This document shows positions 25,334 to 34,171 of a DNA stretch of 64,000 nt, piece by piece; position 1 is the stretch's first letter; every line of letters begins with the position of its first letter. Made by a program: the position numbers and the translations under genes. The stretch is from Bacteroidota bacterium. GTDB taxonomy: Bacteria; Bacteroidota; Bacteroidia; Bacteroidales; F082. The notes under the pieces are model-generated. The model ran no database searches. It saw nothing but the letters and a program-made list of their open reading frames with translations, and was not told the origin of the DNA. The DNA lies in contig JAERTF010000098.1 of assembly GCA_016845105.1 (NCBI GenBank), forward strand, positions 1 through 64,000, read 5' to 3'.

Positions 25334-27453
25334 TCCTTTACAAATATTCCGGAAACGGTATTTGACTCTGATAATGCTTTTATAACATAAATACCGGCTG
25401 GTAATTTGGATATGTTCAGCTCTGCTCTGTATCCGGAATTATCAATGTTTTTCATCAAATTACCATTAATGTCGAATAACCATACTTTGTGTATTTGGTT
25501 CTGGTTTTTAGACTCAATGAAAACCTTATTTGTTGCCGGGTTTGGAAAAATCATAAGGTTATGAGATTCTGCTAACTCTTCTTTAGTTGAAAGAGGTACG
25601 CCTTCTTCATTATAAAGAATAACACCTCCAAAATCATTCGCAATCCACTTGGTGTTATATTTATCAATTTTAATATCGGGAACAATATCACTGGCAAGTC
25701 CTGAGTTTTCAGTATTAAAAATTACCCATTCCGATCCGTCAAATTTAGCCATTCCATTTTCATATGTACCAATCCAAAGAGCACCATTACTATCAAGTTC
25801 TACACAAATGATATTGTCTCCGGGGAGTAAGGAATTTGAGGTATTATAAACGGTCATTTCTTCGTTTTCGAATTTTACAATCCCTCCACCTTGGGTGCCA
25901 ATCCATAATATTCCATCACTGGCAAGTTCAATATCATATACGAAATTGTGAGGCAATGATGAGTTTGTTGTATTATAAATAGTCCATGTATCGTTCTCAA
26001 ATTTAACAAGCCCCTCGCTTTGGGTGCCAAACCAAACAATATCTCCATCACAAGCTATTGTTGACACAAAGTAATCAGGAAGCCCTGAATTTGTTGCATC
26101 ATAATTAATCCAGTCTGTTCCATTAAAAAATGACGCTCCATTCCACCCTAAACCTACCCATATATTATTGTGTTGATCACATTCCAGTGCCCGGATCATA
26201 TTACTTCCAATACCTGAGTTTTCAGCAGTATACACATCCCATTCTCCATCATCATACCTGGTAACTCCACCGTTTGTATTTCCAATCCATGTATTGTTAT
26301 TGTTATCAATCATTATTTCCGATACATATCTCTGAGGTAGTGGTGAATTGTTATTATCAAAACTATTCCAGACTTCACCATCAAAACTAATGGCGCCAAT
26401 ATTAAATGAACCCATCCACTTTTTATTGTTATGGTCAATTTCCATTACTTCAACAAGGTTATTCGTAAGCCCCGAATTTGATGTTGAAAACCTTTCAAAA
26501 TTACCGTTTTCGAACTTCATTAACCCATCACCATAGGAGCCAATCCAAAAGGTACCGTCATCATCAATTATTATCTCACTAAGATTGAGAAAAGACAAGT
26601 TGGTATTTGAAGAGTTATAAACTGTCCATGATTGATCATCATACATTACAAGTCCCGAATCGGTGGTTATCCATTTGTTGCCTGTTTCATCAATTGTGAT
26701 ATAATTGACCCTGTTAGATGGAAGTCCTGAGTTATCAATGTCAAATACCTCAAAACTGAAACCATTGTATAAGGTAAGTCCTCCACGTTCTGTACCTATC
26801 CAAACCTTATCATCTTCTTCTATTGCTATTGACGAAACCCAGTTGTCAGGTAAAGGTGAGTTAGATTCAGAATATCTTATCCAGTTTTCTCCATCATATA
26901 AATATACTCCTGCATCGGTTCCGGCCCATAAATTACCAGCGTCATCGAATCTTAATATATTAACATCACCACCTGTTAGTGGAGTATTAGTGTTGTCAAA
27001 GGTAAACCAGTTAGTACCATCATAAGTTACAATGCCATCTCCGGTTCCCATCCAGAGTTTTCCACTTGCATCGGAAATAATATCCTGAACATAAATATAC
27101 GGACCCTCCAATCCAGAGTTGGAATCATCATAAGTAAACCAATTATTACCATCATACATCGACATGCCATCATGCCAGTTACCCATCCATTTGTTACCAT
27201 CATCATCAACAAAAACCCTTGATACATAATCGTTCAAAACTCCGGAATTTAGCACGTTGTAGAATGTTTTTTCTTCTGTTATTTTGTTGAAACTTACCAG
27301 ACTGGTTTTGTTAGCAATCCATAATAAATCGCCTTCTTCAGCCATAGACCACACAACTCCACCATATGAATAATTATACCATTGAGGATTTTGTGCATTT
27401 AGGAATAATGAAGTAAGAATTATTAATAACGGTGTAAAGGCTAGGTTTTTCAT
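25330..27453 (-). CDS. Secreted 14-repeat regulator-propeller protein with T9SS sorting domain
   Basis: An extracellular repeat protein. After a signal peptide (ending LNAQ) I count 14 repeats of about 43 residues with the core W-x-G-T-x-x-G-(V/L)-x-x-Y-(D/N)-G-x-x-W. They match the two-component-regulator propeller repeat (Reg_prop), which in hybrid two-component systems forms a sensor. Fourteen fits two 7-bladed propellers. No kinase, membrane helix or HTH is attached. Instead there is a T9SS type A domain (LMIFPNPATNKVFIES... ending VSGIFVKD). It therefore looks like a sensor-style double propeller turned into a surface protein. Ligand unknown. Confidence 0.88.
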   Translation of the reverse strand: MKNLAFTPLLIILTSLFLNAQNPQWYNYSYGGVVWSMAEEGDLLWIANKTSLVSFNKITEEKTFYNVLNSGVLNDYVSRVFVDDDGNKWMGNWHDGMSMYDGNNWFTYDDSNSGLEGPYIYVQDIISDASGKLWMGTGDGIVTYDGTNWFTFDNTNTPLTGGDVNILRFDDAGNLWAGTDAGVYLYDGENWIRYSESNSPLPDNWVSSIAIEEDDKVWIGTERGGLTLYNGFSFEVFDIDNSGLPSNRVNYITIDETGNKWITTDSGLVMYDDQSWTVYNSSNTNLSFLNLSEIIIDDDGTFWIGSYGDGLMKFENGNFERFSTSNSGLTNNLVEVMEIDHNNKKWMGSFNIGAISFDGEVWNSFDNNNSPLPQRYVSEIMIDNNNNTWIGNTNGGVTRYDDGEWDVYTAENSGIGSNMIRALECDQHNNIWVGLGWNGASFFNGTDWINYDATNSGLPDYFVSTIACDGDIVWFGTQSEGLVKFENDTWTIYNTTNSSLPHNFVYDIELASDGILWIGTQGGGIVKFENEEMTVYNTSNSLLPGDNIICVELDSNGALWIGTYENGMAKFDGSEWVIFNTENSGLASDIVPDIKIDKYNTKWIANDFGGVILYNEEGVPLSTKEELAESHNLMIFPNPATNKVFIESKNQNQIHKVWLFDINGNLMKNIDNSGYRAELNISKLPAGIYVIKALSESNTVSGIFVKD

Positions 27454-27478
27454 TTTTTTGTTTTGATTAAACTACCAA

Positions 27479-27486
27479 CAAAGTTA
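27479..27486 (-). promoter_or_regulatory. Putative promoter -7 box for the propeller gene
   Basis: Minus-strand TAACTTTG, 25 bases before the start codon at 27453. Confidence 0.5.
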
Positions 27487-27692
27487 ATTTTTATGAGAAG
27501 ATACAGATGCATATCATTTCTAAAAAATATAATTGAAGTTTATATGCATCGGTGTTTAAAAGCTGGGGTTATGTATGGTTGTATTTTTGATTTCGGATGT
27601 GTGATTTATGATAAACGAGATAAGGTTTTCGATTTTGATATGTAAAATAAAACAACATAAATAATAAATATTAACTAAAAACATTAAAATCT

Positions 27693-30600
27693 CTATTCAC
27701 CAACCTTTAGCCTAAGCCCTTCTGAGTTTGCTCCAAATTCAGGTGCATACATACTTTGTATTGTGGCAATACCGTTTGTAAAATTACCTTTTTGAGTAAC
27801 AAATAATGGATATTCAAGTACATAAGTGCCTTTATTCAGATATCTCATAAAGAACTCAGTGCTAACATCAGTAATATTTTTGTAATACCATAATCCACCA
27901 CTATATGTATATCCTGATACCGGTGAAACTGGCTCAAATGTAGTTGCTCTCATATCCTTTAAATGAATATACTCCATGTTCCTATCCGTTGAAATAATTA
28001 TTCTAACAGTTACCTTATCTCCCAGCTGCAGCTGTTGATTGCTTTCCATGGCAACTAAAACAGGCCCATTAGATGTTAGCTTCTCAATAAAGAGTTTTTT
28101 GTCGATAGATAAGGGAGAATTGTGTGATTCAATTTTATCCAAATCCTCGAAAAATTGCCAATAAGCAGCTCCCCACGCAATACTATTATTGGGATTAGTT
28201 ATGCTGATATCAGAAAGGTCATTTGTAATCTTCTTTCCGACCCATGAAGTACTAAAGAAACCTGTCCCTGCTTCAATGGTTTCATCACTTAAATCAATCG
28301 TGTTTTCGCCAACTTTAATATCAACCAAATCATTGTTATTAAGCACATTATTTCCATACATAAGCAGTGCATAAACCGACTCTGCAGTAGCACTTGATGT
28401 GTTCCAATGTTGTGTTTGCTTTTGCTTTAGCAACCAAATTTTTAGTTGTTCAATAATTGTAGGATTATTATCCAACTCTGCCATTGTTTCAATCATCATT
28501 GCTTGTGTTTCTACAGGTGCCTGATACCAATTCCATCCCGACTCCTGGCGCCAGTACATACCCATCTCTTTGCTATACAGTGATCTTTCTTTTAGCGATC
28601 TGATTATAGCTTCCGATTCGTTACGATGACCAAATTTGTAAAGGGCCATAGCTGTCATACCTTGTAGGTAATTTGATTGCTTAAGCCAATATCTTTTTGC
28701 CTGATTAGTATAAAAATAAATTGCAGATTCCGACTTATCAGGAATAGGAATGATTTCAATAAGCAATGCTCTGAGGTACAAATACTGTATTTGTGAACTT
28801 CGAAGATGATACTTGTTTAGCGATTTAGAATTGGTTTTCTTAAGACTTGTATAATCATCAACAATTCTTTTATCGAGCCAACTCACAGCTTTCCTAATCA
28901 TTTGAAAACGCCGGTTATCACTCTTAAGATCCAGCACACCTTTACTATGAAGTTTTGCCATTCCCAGAACAATGGATTGTGTGGTGTAGCGATCTTCTTT
29001 CATGCCTTTAAACCATGGCCAAGCACCGGAAGGTAACTGTCCATCGTATAAGCTTTTAAGAACAGACTCTTTTGCATTAGACATATTATTCACATCAAAT
29101 AGGAGAGCAATTCTCCGCTTTTGTTCACTTTCATTTTCAGCATCCAGCACCCATGGTGTTGCATTTAGAACAGTATTTTTTAATTCCTGATTTTTTTCTA
29201 AATTTGAAAGGAAGGCATCGGGAGTTAAGTTTTTCCAGGCTTCAAAAACAGGCTTTATACTTGGGTTACTATTAATAATATATGACGAAAGGGAGTTTGC
29301 AAAGTAACTGTTGAATATTGCCATGTAGTTTTTATTCGTAGGGTTACTCAAATATGGTAATGCCTGTACAGCATACCATGACGGATTCGAAGTAAACTCA
29401 ATGGTATATTTGTAATTCCTAATCGTACTTGAAGAATCAAGATTTGATAATCCATCAAAATTAAATTTGGTAGTGCTTGAACCACTTACATTCATTGGTA
29501 AGGTATTTGTAACCAACATTCTGTTTGTTAGTACAGGGAACATCCGCTCCTCACCATCACTATATTTATCTGTTGATGATACAATTCTATACGCAAGCAT
29601 ACTTATATCACCCGATATAACTATTTCCCAGCTAACAGGGATGCTTTGATTTGGGTCAATTGTTTTTACAATTTCTTTTTTGCTACTATTAAATACCAAT
29701 GACGCGGGTTTCATTGTAATGGCATCAAAAAATTCAATGCTGGATTCTGTGTTAATCTTTTTATTTGTGAAATTAATTACCTTGGCGGTGAATAGTAGTG
29801 TATCTCCCTGCCTCACAAATCTGGGGACATTTGGAATTATCATCAATTCCTTCTGCGATTTAATCCTTTGTTCCAATGTTCCTACTTTAAGGTCATTGGT
29901 GTAAGCAAGCATCATTATTCTCCACTCTGTGAGTGCATCCGGTGTGTTAAAGCTAAAAGTTACATTTCCCAATTCATCTGTTTTTAAATTTGGGTGGAAA
30001 AATGCTGTTTCATTAAAATTTGTTCGAAGAGGAATTGTATTGTTCTCTTTGATATTTTCAGGTTCAGGCACATTTTGCGGAACAGCCGAACCCTGTTCAC
30101 TAACTGGTATAATTTCATTATCAACTTCCATACCCATTGTCTCAGTAGCAATGGCTGATTTCCTATAGTTATAATCCATTCTGTCATATAGCACATTATT
30201 ATATCCCAAATTTTGGTAGCCAAACCAATTTATGCTTGGATAATTAATATTGAGTGCTGGGAAGTATGCTAACTCGGGCATAAATAATGTTGATGAAAGT
30301 ACTGAGTTGAATTGATTTGTTTCCCAATTGTTATGATAATACTTATTTTTATAAAGATTTAATTGCCAGCTGTTTTGACGAAAATTATCCAGCGAAGCAT
30401 CGTACATACCAGCCAATAAATCTGCTGATATCTTTTGCCCATCTTTTCCACTTATATTTACGTTCCATTCTTCTTTTTTACCTGGGGTTAAGTGACTTCT
30501 GAATGTTTCGAGTACAATATCAAGTTTTTTATTTGTGAACGGAACAACAATCGTGTTTTTTTGCGAATAAAAACGGTTGAACTTAACCATTACAACATTT

Positions 30601-33600
30601 ATATTAAAATTACCTCTATATGATTCAACTACTGGTATTTCAATGGTTTTTTGCCCTTTGTTTAGTGGTATCCACTGCCTGCTGATTATATTATCACCAT
30701 TAATTACTTCATACATTGCTTGTGATTTTCTAGTTGCTGACCCAATGGTTAGTTTTATTGTCTGTCCGGGTTCAGCAGTTTTAACCGATAAAGCCAACCA
30801 ATTAACCATATTGCCAGGCATTTTTTTTCTCTCATATGAATACACAGTAAAAATATGCATAACATCAACAGGAGTGCCACTGCTATCTTTACCCTTTGCG
30901 ATAATTAGATATTCGCCCTTCTCCAATTCGCTAAACAAACTTGTTGGGATTTTCGTAACACCATCAATCGCAATGTCAATTTCATTTATTGTAACTCTTT
31001 CCCAATTAATGGGATTGTTTTCATTTTTAATTGGTAGGTGTGGGAAATCAATAATAAATTCGTTTTTAGGAATTACATTGAATTCTGGATTTGGCCACTG
31101 CCGTTTTACTAATAATCTTTCGGGTGGTGTTAATTTGTAAATTGATACCTTAGCATCAAAGTTAATATCAGTGCCAACTAAGTTTTTAGCAGATATATTG
31201 TGATGTGAATTATTGTTTAATTCAATAATATCTGGCATGTCAATGCTGAGAACAACGGATTTCTTACCTATTTTTATACTTGTTTCAGCTGCCTGTACTT
31301 CACCCGTTATATCCGTTACTTCTGTTATAATGTTGTAGGTATATACAGGCTCCATTTTTTCAGGTATCATGTCGTCAGTTTCGGCATCAAACTGAATGCT
31401 AAATTCTCCATTTGAGTTTGTTGTAACATTACCATTTGTAATTTCCTTATTGTTGTTTGTAATAGGAGGATACCATGAATAATCTCTATAAAATGGTATT
31501 GGATAATAAATATTTCTGACTACTCTGTATTTAACATCAGCTGAAACAACAGCATTTCCAGCATAACTCTCCACATTACCGGAAACTGTAATTTTTTCAT
31601 TTAATTTGGCCTGACCCCTAAGGCTATCAAATATCACTTCATAGGTTGGAATCCGGTAGTTTTCTACCAGAACTTGAACAGAGCCTGTTTTTGTTTTTAA
31701 TGTCATTTGTCCGTTTAAGCCACCGGTTGGGATAACGAAAAAACCATTGAACGAACCGTCTTGGTTTGTTGTAAACTTAACTGTGTTGATTTTTTTTCTT
31801 GATGAATTAATAAACTCTACGTCAACAATATAATCCTTGAGTAAGTTGATATCTGAATTTAGTTCTTTGGTGACAATTCCTTTAAAATAAACTGATTGCC
31901 CAGGTCGGTAAATTGCTCTATCGGTGAATAAATAGGTTGTAATTTTGGGTTTATCAACTACTGTTTTTCTGAAAAAGGTTAAGTAGTTTTCTGAAAATAG
32001 CTTATCATCTCCCTTTTCAAATTTAAATAAAAACGTCCCATAATTATTGTTGTTTATGGATTCAACCTTTAAGTATCCTGTTTTATCAGCAACTAAACTG
32101 CCGGTCTGTTTAGTTACGTATGTCCTGTTCCGATTATCGTAATGCTGAGTATAGATGGTTACATTTACATTGCCAATGCTCTTTCCTGTTTCCCTATCAA
32201 GTATGTAAATGTCAGTATGATTCGAATCAGGATTTTCACAGGTTATGTAGCTTAAGTTTGTGATTGAAATTGGCTTGAACTTTATGGTTTGTGTTGTGCT
32301 AAAAAGTGAATCATTTGATACAAAAACAATATAATATCCTAGGGGCAATTTTGGAATTTTTACTTCCACCGTATGAGATCTGTGATCAGAAGTAGCTGGT
32401 AGATCCTGTTCCCAAGAAATAATACTTTCGTTACGTAACTGATTCTGTATATTTTCTTTTTTGTTGTGTCTGTTAGCATTTTCCATTGCATCGCCTTTCA
32501 CAATCCGAAAATATAGTTTTTCAACGTTTTTGAATTCAACTAGTGATAGGATTGCTGTATTTGGTGATTGTGCTATTGGTATCTCAAATCTAAAGTCAAT
32601 TTGATTAATCTGCTCAATCATATTTCTGCATTTATTTGATCCAAGGGCATTTGGGAATTGTTCGATAACTTTATTGCAAATGCTGTCACTTATACTGAAA
32701 TAGTATTTATTTTTTTTGTTAACTCCAATTACATAATTGTTGCCCATTATGTAATATTGATTTGCAAGATCAAAGGCAATCGCTGCATAAACGGGATGGT
32801 TATTATATTTCTTTGCTAATAATGTTAGTGAGTTTATGTACTCTTGTTTTATTTCGCTTGATTGGCTAGATATACCATATACGTACTTTAGTCGTCGTAG
32901 TTCCAAATCTACCAATGCTTCCGTATTATTATTACGTAAATGCAATAATGTTAGTTTTTGAAAAATAGAAAGGACAAGTTTTTCTTTGCTGTATTTTGGA
33001 TTGATTTTTAAATTAGTAAAATCAGAAATTGGTGTTAAATACTTTGAACAATCTAATTTGTTAACAGGAGTTCTTTTTGTAAATTCAAAATCATCGGATG
33101 AAAAATAATTTAGTGCTCTATTCGCAATTAAATCAAAAAAGTAAGGGTAAAGAGCTGTATTGGCTGAGTCGGCTTGAAGTAGTATTGCGTCATAATTTTT
33201 AAGTGATATTTGTGAAAGTTCCTTCTCATTTTGTAATGACGCTATATAGAGCTTTTCTATCTCCTTATTCAGTCGAACAGCATCCCAAGTATTGATGTCA
33301 GTATTATTGTCATCAAACACAGTTTGTCGCGAATTTATTGTCCATCTGTTAGTGTTATAATATGCTTGATAAAGTTCAGCCACCAATGATTGTAGTATTT
33401 CTTTTTCAGGAGTTTGTGCCGTCTTTATTTGGCTTTCTAGTTTCTTTATTGATTTTACAATATGATCTTCCTCAAACCGGCTCTGAAGGCTAGCACGATA
33501 GATTAATGATTTAATGATTTGTGGGGTATCATTTTGCACTTTTGCAAATTCATATATTTCATCAACAATCTTCAATGCCGACTTTGGCTGACCTTTTTTT

Positions 33601-33728
33601 ACAAACCTCTCAACTTTCTGCCATTGCTTTTGCGTTTCAAATTTGTCAGGGATTATTTTAAAACTACTAGTAATTAATATCACAACAAAAAGCGTTGAAT
33701 AGAAAAAAATATTTTTGAATAAGTTCAT
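27693..33728 (-). CDS. Alpha-2-macroglobulin-family protein, thioester motif apparently absent
   Basis: A very large periplasmic or surface protein thought to trap proteases. Its 2011 residues carry an N-terminal membrane/signal segment and a helical TPR-like region to about 380. The MG domains include the MG2 hallmark DRAIYRPGQSVYFKG near 604, and the A2M block DALTEWRIMMLAYTNDLKVG follows. A C-terminal alpha/alpha-toroid region comes next (QLPSGAWPWFKG, WNWYQAPVETQAMMIE). Where family members with a thioester have C-x-E-Q after ALPYL, this one reads SNPTNKN (about 1455-1465), so covalent trapping looks impossible. No penicillin-binding protein 1C partner is adjacent. Monocistronic, with its own promoter box. 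Confidence 0.87.
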   Translation of the reverse strand: MNLFKNIFFYSTLFVVILITSSFKIIPDKFETQKQWQKVERFVKKGQPKSALKIVDEIYEFAKVQNDTPQIIKSLIYRASLQSRFEEDHIVKSIKKLESQIKTAQTPEKEILQSLVAELYQAYYNTNRWTINSRQTVFDDNNTDINTWDAVRLNKEIEKLYIASLQNEKELSQISLKNYDAILLQADSANTALYPYFFDLIANRALNYFSSDDFEFTKRTPVNKLDCSKYLTPISDFTNLKINPKYSKEKLVLSIFQKLTLLHLRNNNTEALVDLELRRLKYVYGISSQSSEIKQEYINSLTLLAKKYNNHPVYAAIAFDLANQYYIMGNNYVIGVNKKNKYYFSISDSICNKVIEQFPNALGSNKCRNMIEQINQIDFRFEIPIAQSPNTAILSLVEFKNVEKLYFRIVKGDAMENANRHNKKENIQNQLRNESIISWEQDLPATSDHRSHTVEVKIPKLPLGYYIVFVSNDSLFSTTQTIKFKPISITNLSYITCENPDSNHTDIYILDRETGKSIGNVNVTIYTQHYDNRNRTYVTKQTGSLVADKTGYLKVESINNNNYGTFLFKFEKGDDKLFSENYLTFFRKTVVDKPKITTYLFTDRAIYRPGQSVYFKGIVTKELNSDINLLKDYIVDVEFINSSRKKINTVKFTTNQDGSFNGFFVIPTGGLNGQMTLKTKTGSVQVLVENYRIPTYEVIFDSLRGQAKLNEKITVSGNVESYAGNAVVSADVKYRVVRNIYYPIPFYRDYSWYPPITNNNKEITNGNVTTNSNGEFSIQFDAETDDMIPEKMEPVYTYNIITEVTDITGEVQAAETSIKIGKKSVVLSIDMPDIIELNNNSHHNISAKNLVGTDINFDAKVSIYKLTPPERLLVKRQWPNPEFNVIPKNEFIIDFPHLPIKNENNPINWERVTINEIDIAIDGVTKIPTSLFSELEKGEYLIIAKGKDSSGTPVDVMHIFTVYSYERKKMPGNMVNWLALSVKTAEPGQTIKLTIGSATRKSQAMYEVINGDNIISRQWIPLNKGQKTIEIPVVESYRGNFNINVVMVKFNRFYSQKNTIVVPFTNKKLDIVLETFRSHLTPGKKEEWNVNISGKDGQKISADLLAGMYDASLDNFRQNSWQLNLYKNKYYHNNWETNQFNSVLSSTLFMPELAYFPALNINYPSINWFGYQNLGYNNVLYDRMDYNYRKSAIATETMGMEVDNEIIPVSEQGSAVPQNVPEPENIKENNTIPLRTNFNETAFFHPNLKTDELGNVTFSFNTPDALTEWRIMMLAYTNDLKVGTLEQRIKSQKELMIIPNVPRFVRQGDTLLFTAKVINFTNKKINTESSIEFFDAITMKPASLVFNSSKKEIVKTIDPNQSIPVSWEIVISGDISMLAYRIVSSTDKYSDGEERMFPVLTNRMLVTNTLPMNVSGSSTTKFNFDGLSNLDSSSTIRNYKYTIEFTSNPSWYAVQALPYLSNPTNKNYMAIFNSYFANSLSSYIINSNPSIKPVFEAWKNLTPDAFLSNLEKNQELKNTVLNATPWVLDAENESEQKRRIALLFDVNNMSNAKESVLKSLYDGQLPSGAWPWFKGMKEDRYTTQSIVLGMAKLHSKGVLDLKSDNRRFQMIRKAVSWLDKRIVDDYTSLKKTNSKSLNKYHLRSSQIQYLYLRALLIEIIPIPDKSESAIYFYTNQAKRYWLKQSNYLQGMTAMALYKFGHRNESEAIIRSLKERSLYSKEMGMYWRQESGWNWYQAPVETQAMMIETMAELDNNPTIIEQLKIWLLKQKQTQHWNTSSATAESVYALLMYGNNVLNNNDLVDIKVGENTIDLSDETIEAGTGFFSTSWVGKKITNDLSDISITNPNNSIAWGAAYWQFFEDLDKIESHNSPLSIDKKLFIEKLTSNGPVLVAMESNQQLQLGDKVTVRIIISTDRNMEYIHLKDMRATTFEPVSPVSGYTYSGGLWYYKNITDVSTEFFMRYLNKGTYVLEYPLFVTQKGNFTNGIATIQSMYAPEFGANSEGLRLKVGE

Positions 33729-33756
33729 AACAGAAAGTTGTTTTTAGCAATAGGTG

Positions 33757-33764
33757 CAAATATA
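33757..33764 (-). promoter_or_regulatory. Putative promoter -7 box for the macroglobulin gene
   Basis: Minus-strand TATATTTG, 28 bases before the start codon at 33728. Confidence 0.5.
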
Positions 33765-33917
33765 ATGCCTTAATTAATTTAATTATTGTTATGACCTTTC
33801 GATAAGGTAACCAATGTTTATAACATACACCATTTTAACAAGTTGTTGTTTGTACATAGTTTGTTAATCAATTGTTAATTACGGTTGGCGCAAAATAATG
33901 GTATAATATATTTATAC

Positions 33918-33925
33918 TATATTTG
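33918..33925 (+). promoter_or_regulatory. Putative metH-metF promoter -7 box
   Basis: TATATTTG lies about 60 bases before the riboswitch aptamer, so transcription from here would place the whole aptamer in the leader. Confidence 0.45.
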
Positions 33926-33979
33926 CTTTGTAATTCAGTTCCTCTTACTGCTAACTGCATTGTTTAAGCAAACCTGAGG

Positions 33980-34098
33980 CTTCTTGATTTATAAAGAAGG
34001 GTGGAGAGATTAGGCTCCGTGAAGCCCTGGCAACCTTCCTTTAATAAGGAAAAGGTGCCAATACCTAACCCCGTTCTTGCGGGGAAATGATAAATTTT
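33980..34098 (+). ncRNA. SAM-I (S-box) riboswitch
   Basis: Binds S-adenosylmethionine and represses methionine synthesis genes. The conserved core is clear: GTGGAGAGATTAGGCTCCGTG, then GAAGCCCTGGCAACC, a P3 hairpin (CCTTCCTTTAATAAGGAAAAGG), and AAAGGTGCCAATACCT. P4 is CCCCG-TTCTTG-CGGGG at 34069-34084. ATTTAT (33987-33992) pairs with ATAAAT (34090-34095) as P1. It lies 75 bases upstream of metH on the same strand. Downstream, CAAAAAAT (34110-34117) can pair with ATTTTTTG (34124-34131) before a T-rich stretch, a possible but weak expression platform. No cobalamin box is seen. Confidence 0.92.
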
Positions 34099-34171
34099 AA
34101 ATGCAGGGTCAAAAAATAGATTCATTTTTTGTTTTATTGACATCATAACGACTCTCATTTAATAAAAATAT

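Noticed and set aside
27463-27645. Plus-strand ORF of 60 codons between the propeller and macroglobulin genes
   Set aside because: It overlaps the propeller gene's promoter box, has no family resemblance or export signal, and its composition is like intergenic DNA. A 9-bp inverted repeat (27506-27514 and 27542-27550) inside it was also judged too weak to list.
33980-34098. Cobalamin riboswitch before metH
   Set aside because: No B12-box sequence is seen, while the S-box core and pairing fit SAM-I.
33964-34158. Minus-strand ORF covering the metH leader
   Set aside because: It overlaps the conserved SAM-I riboswitch core exactly and has no recognisable protein features.
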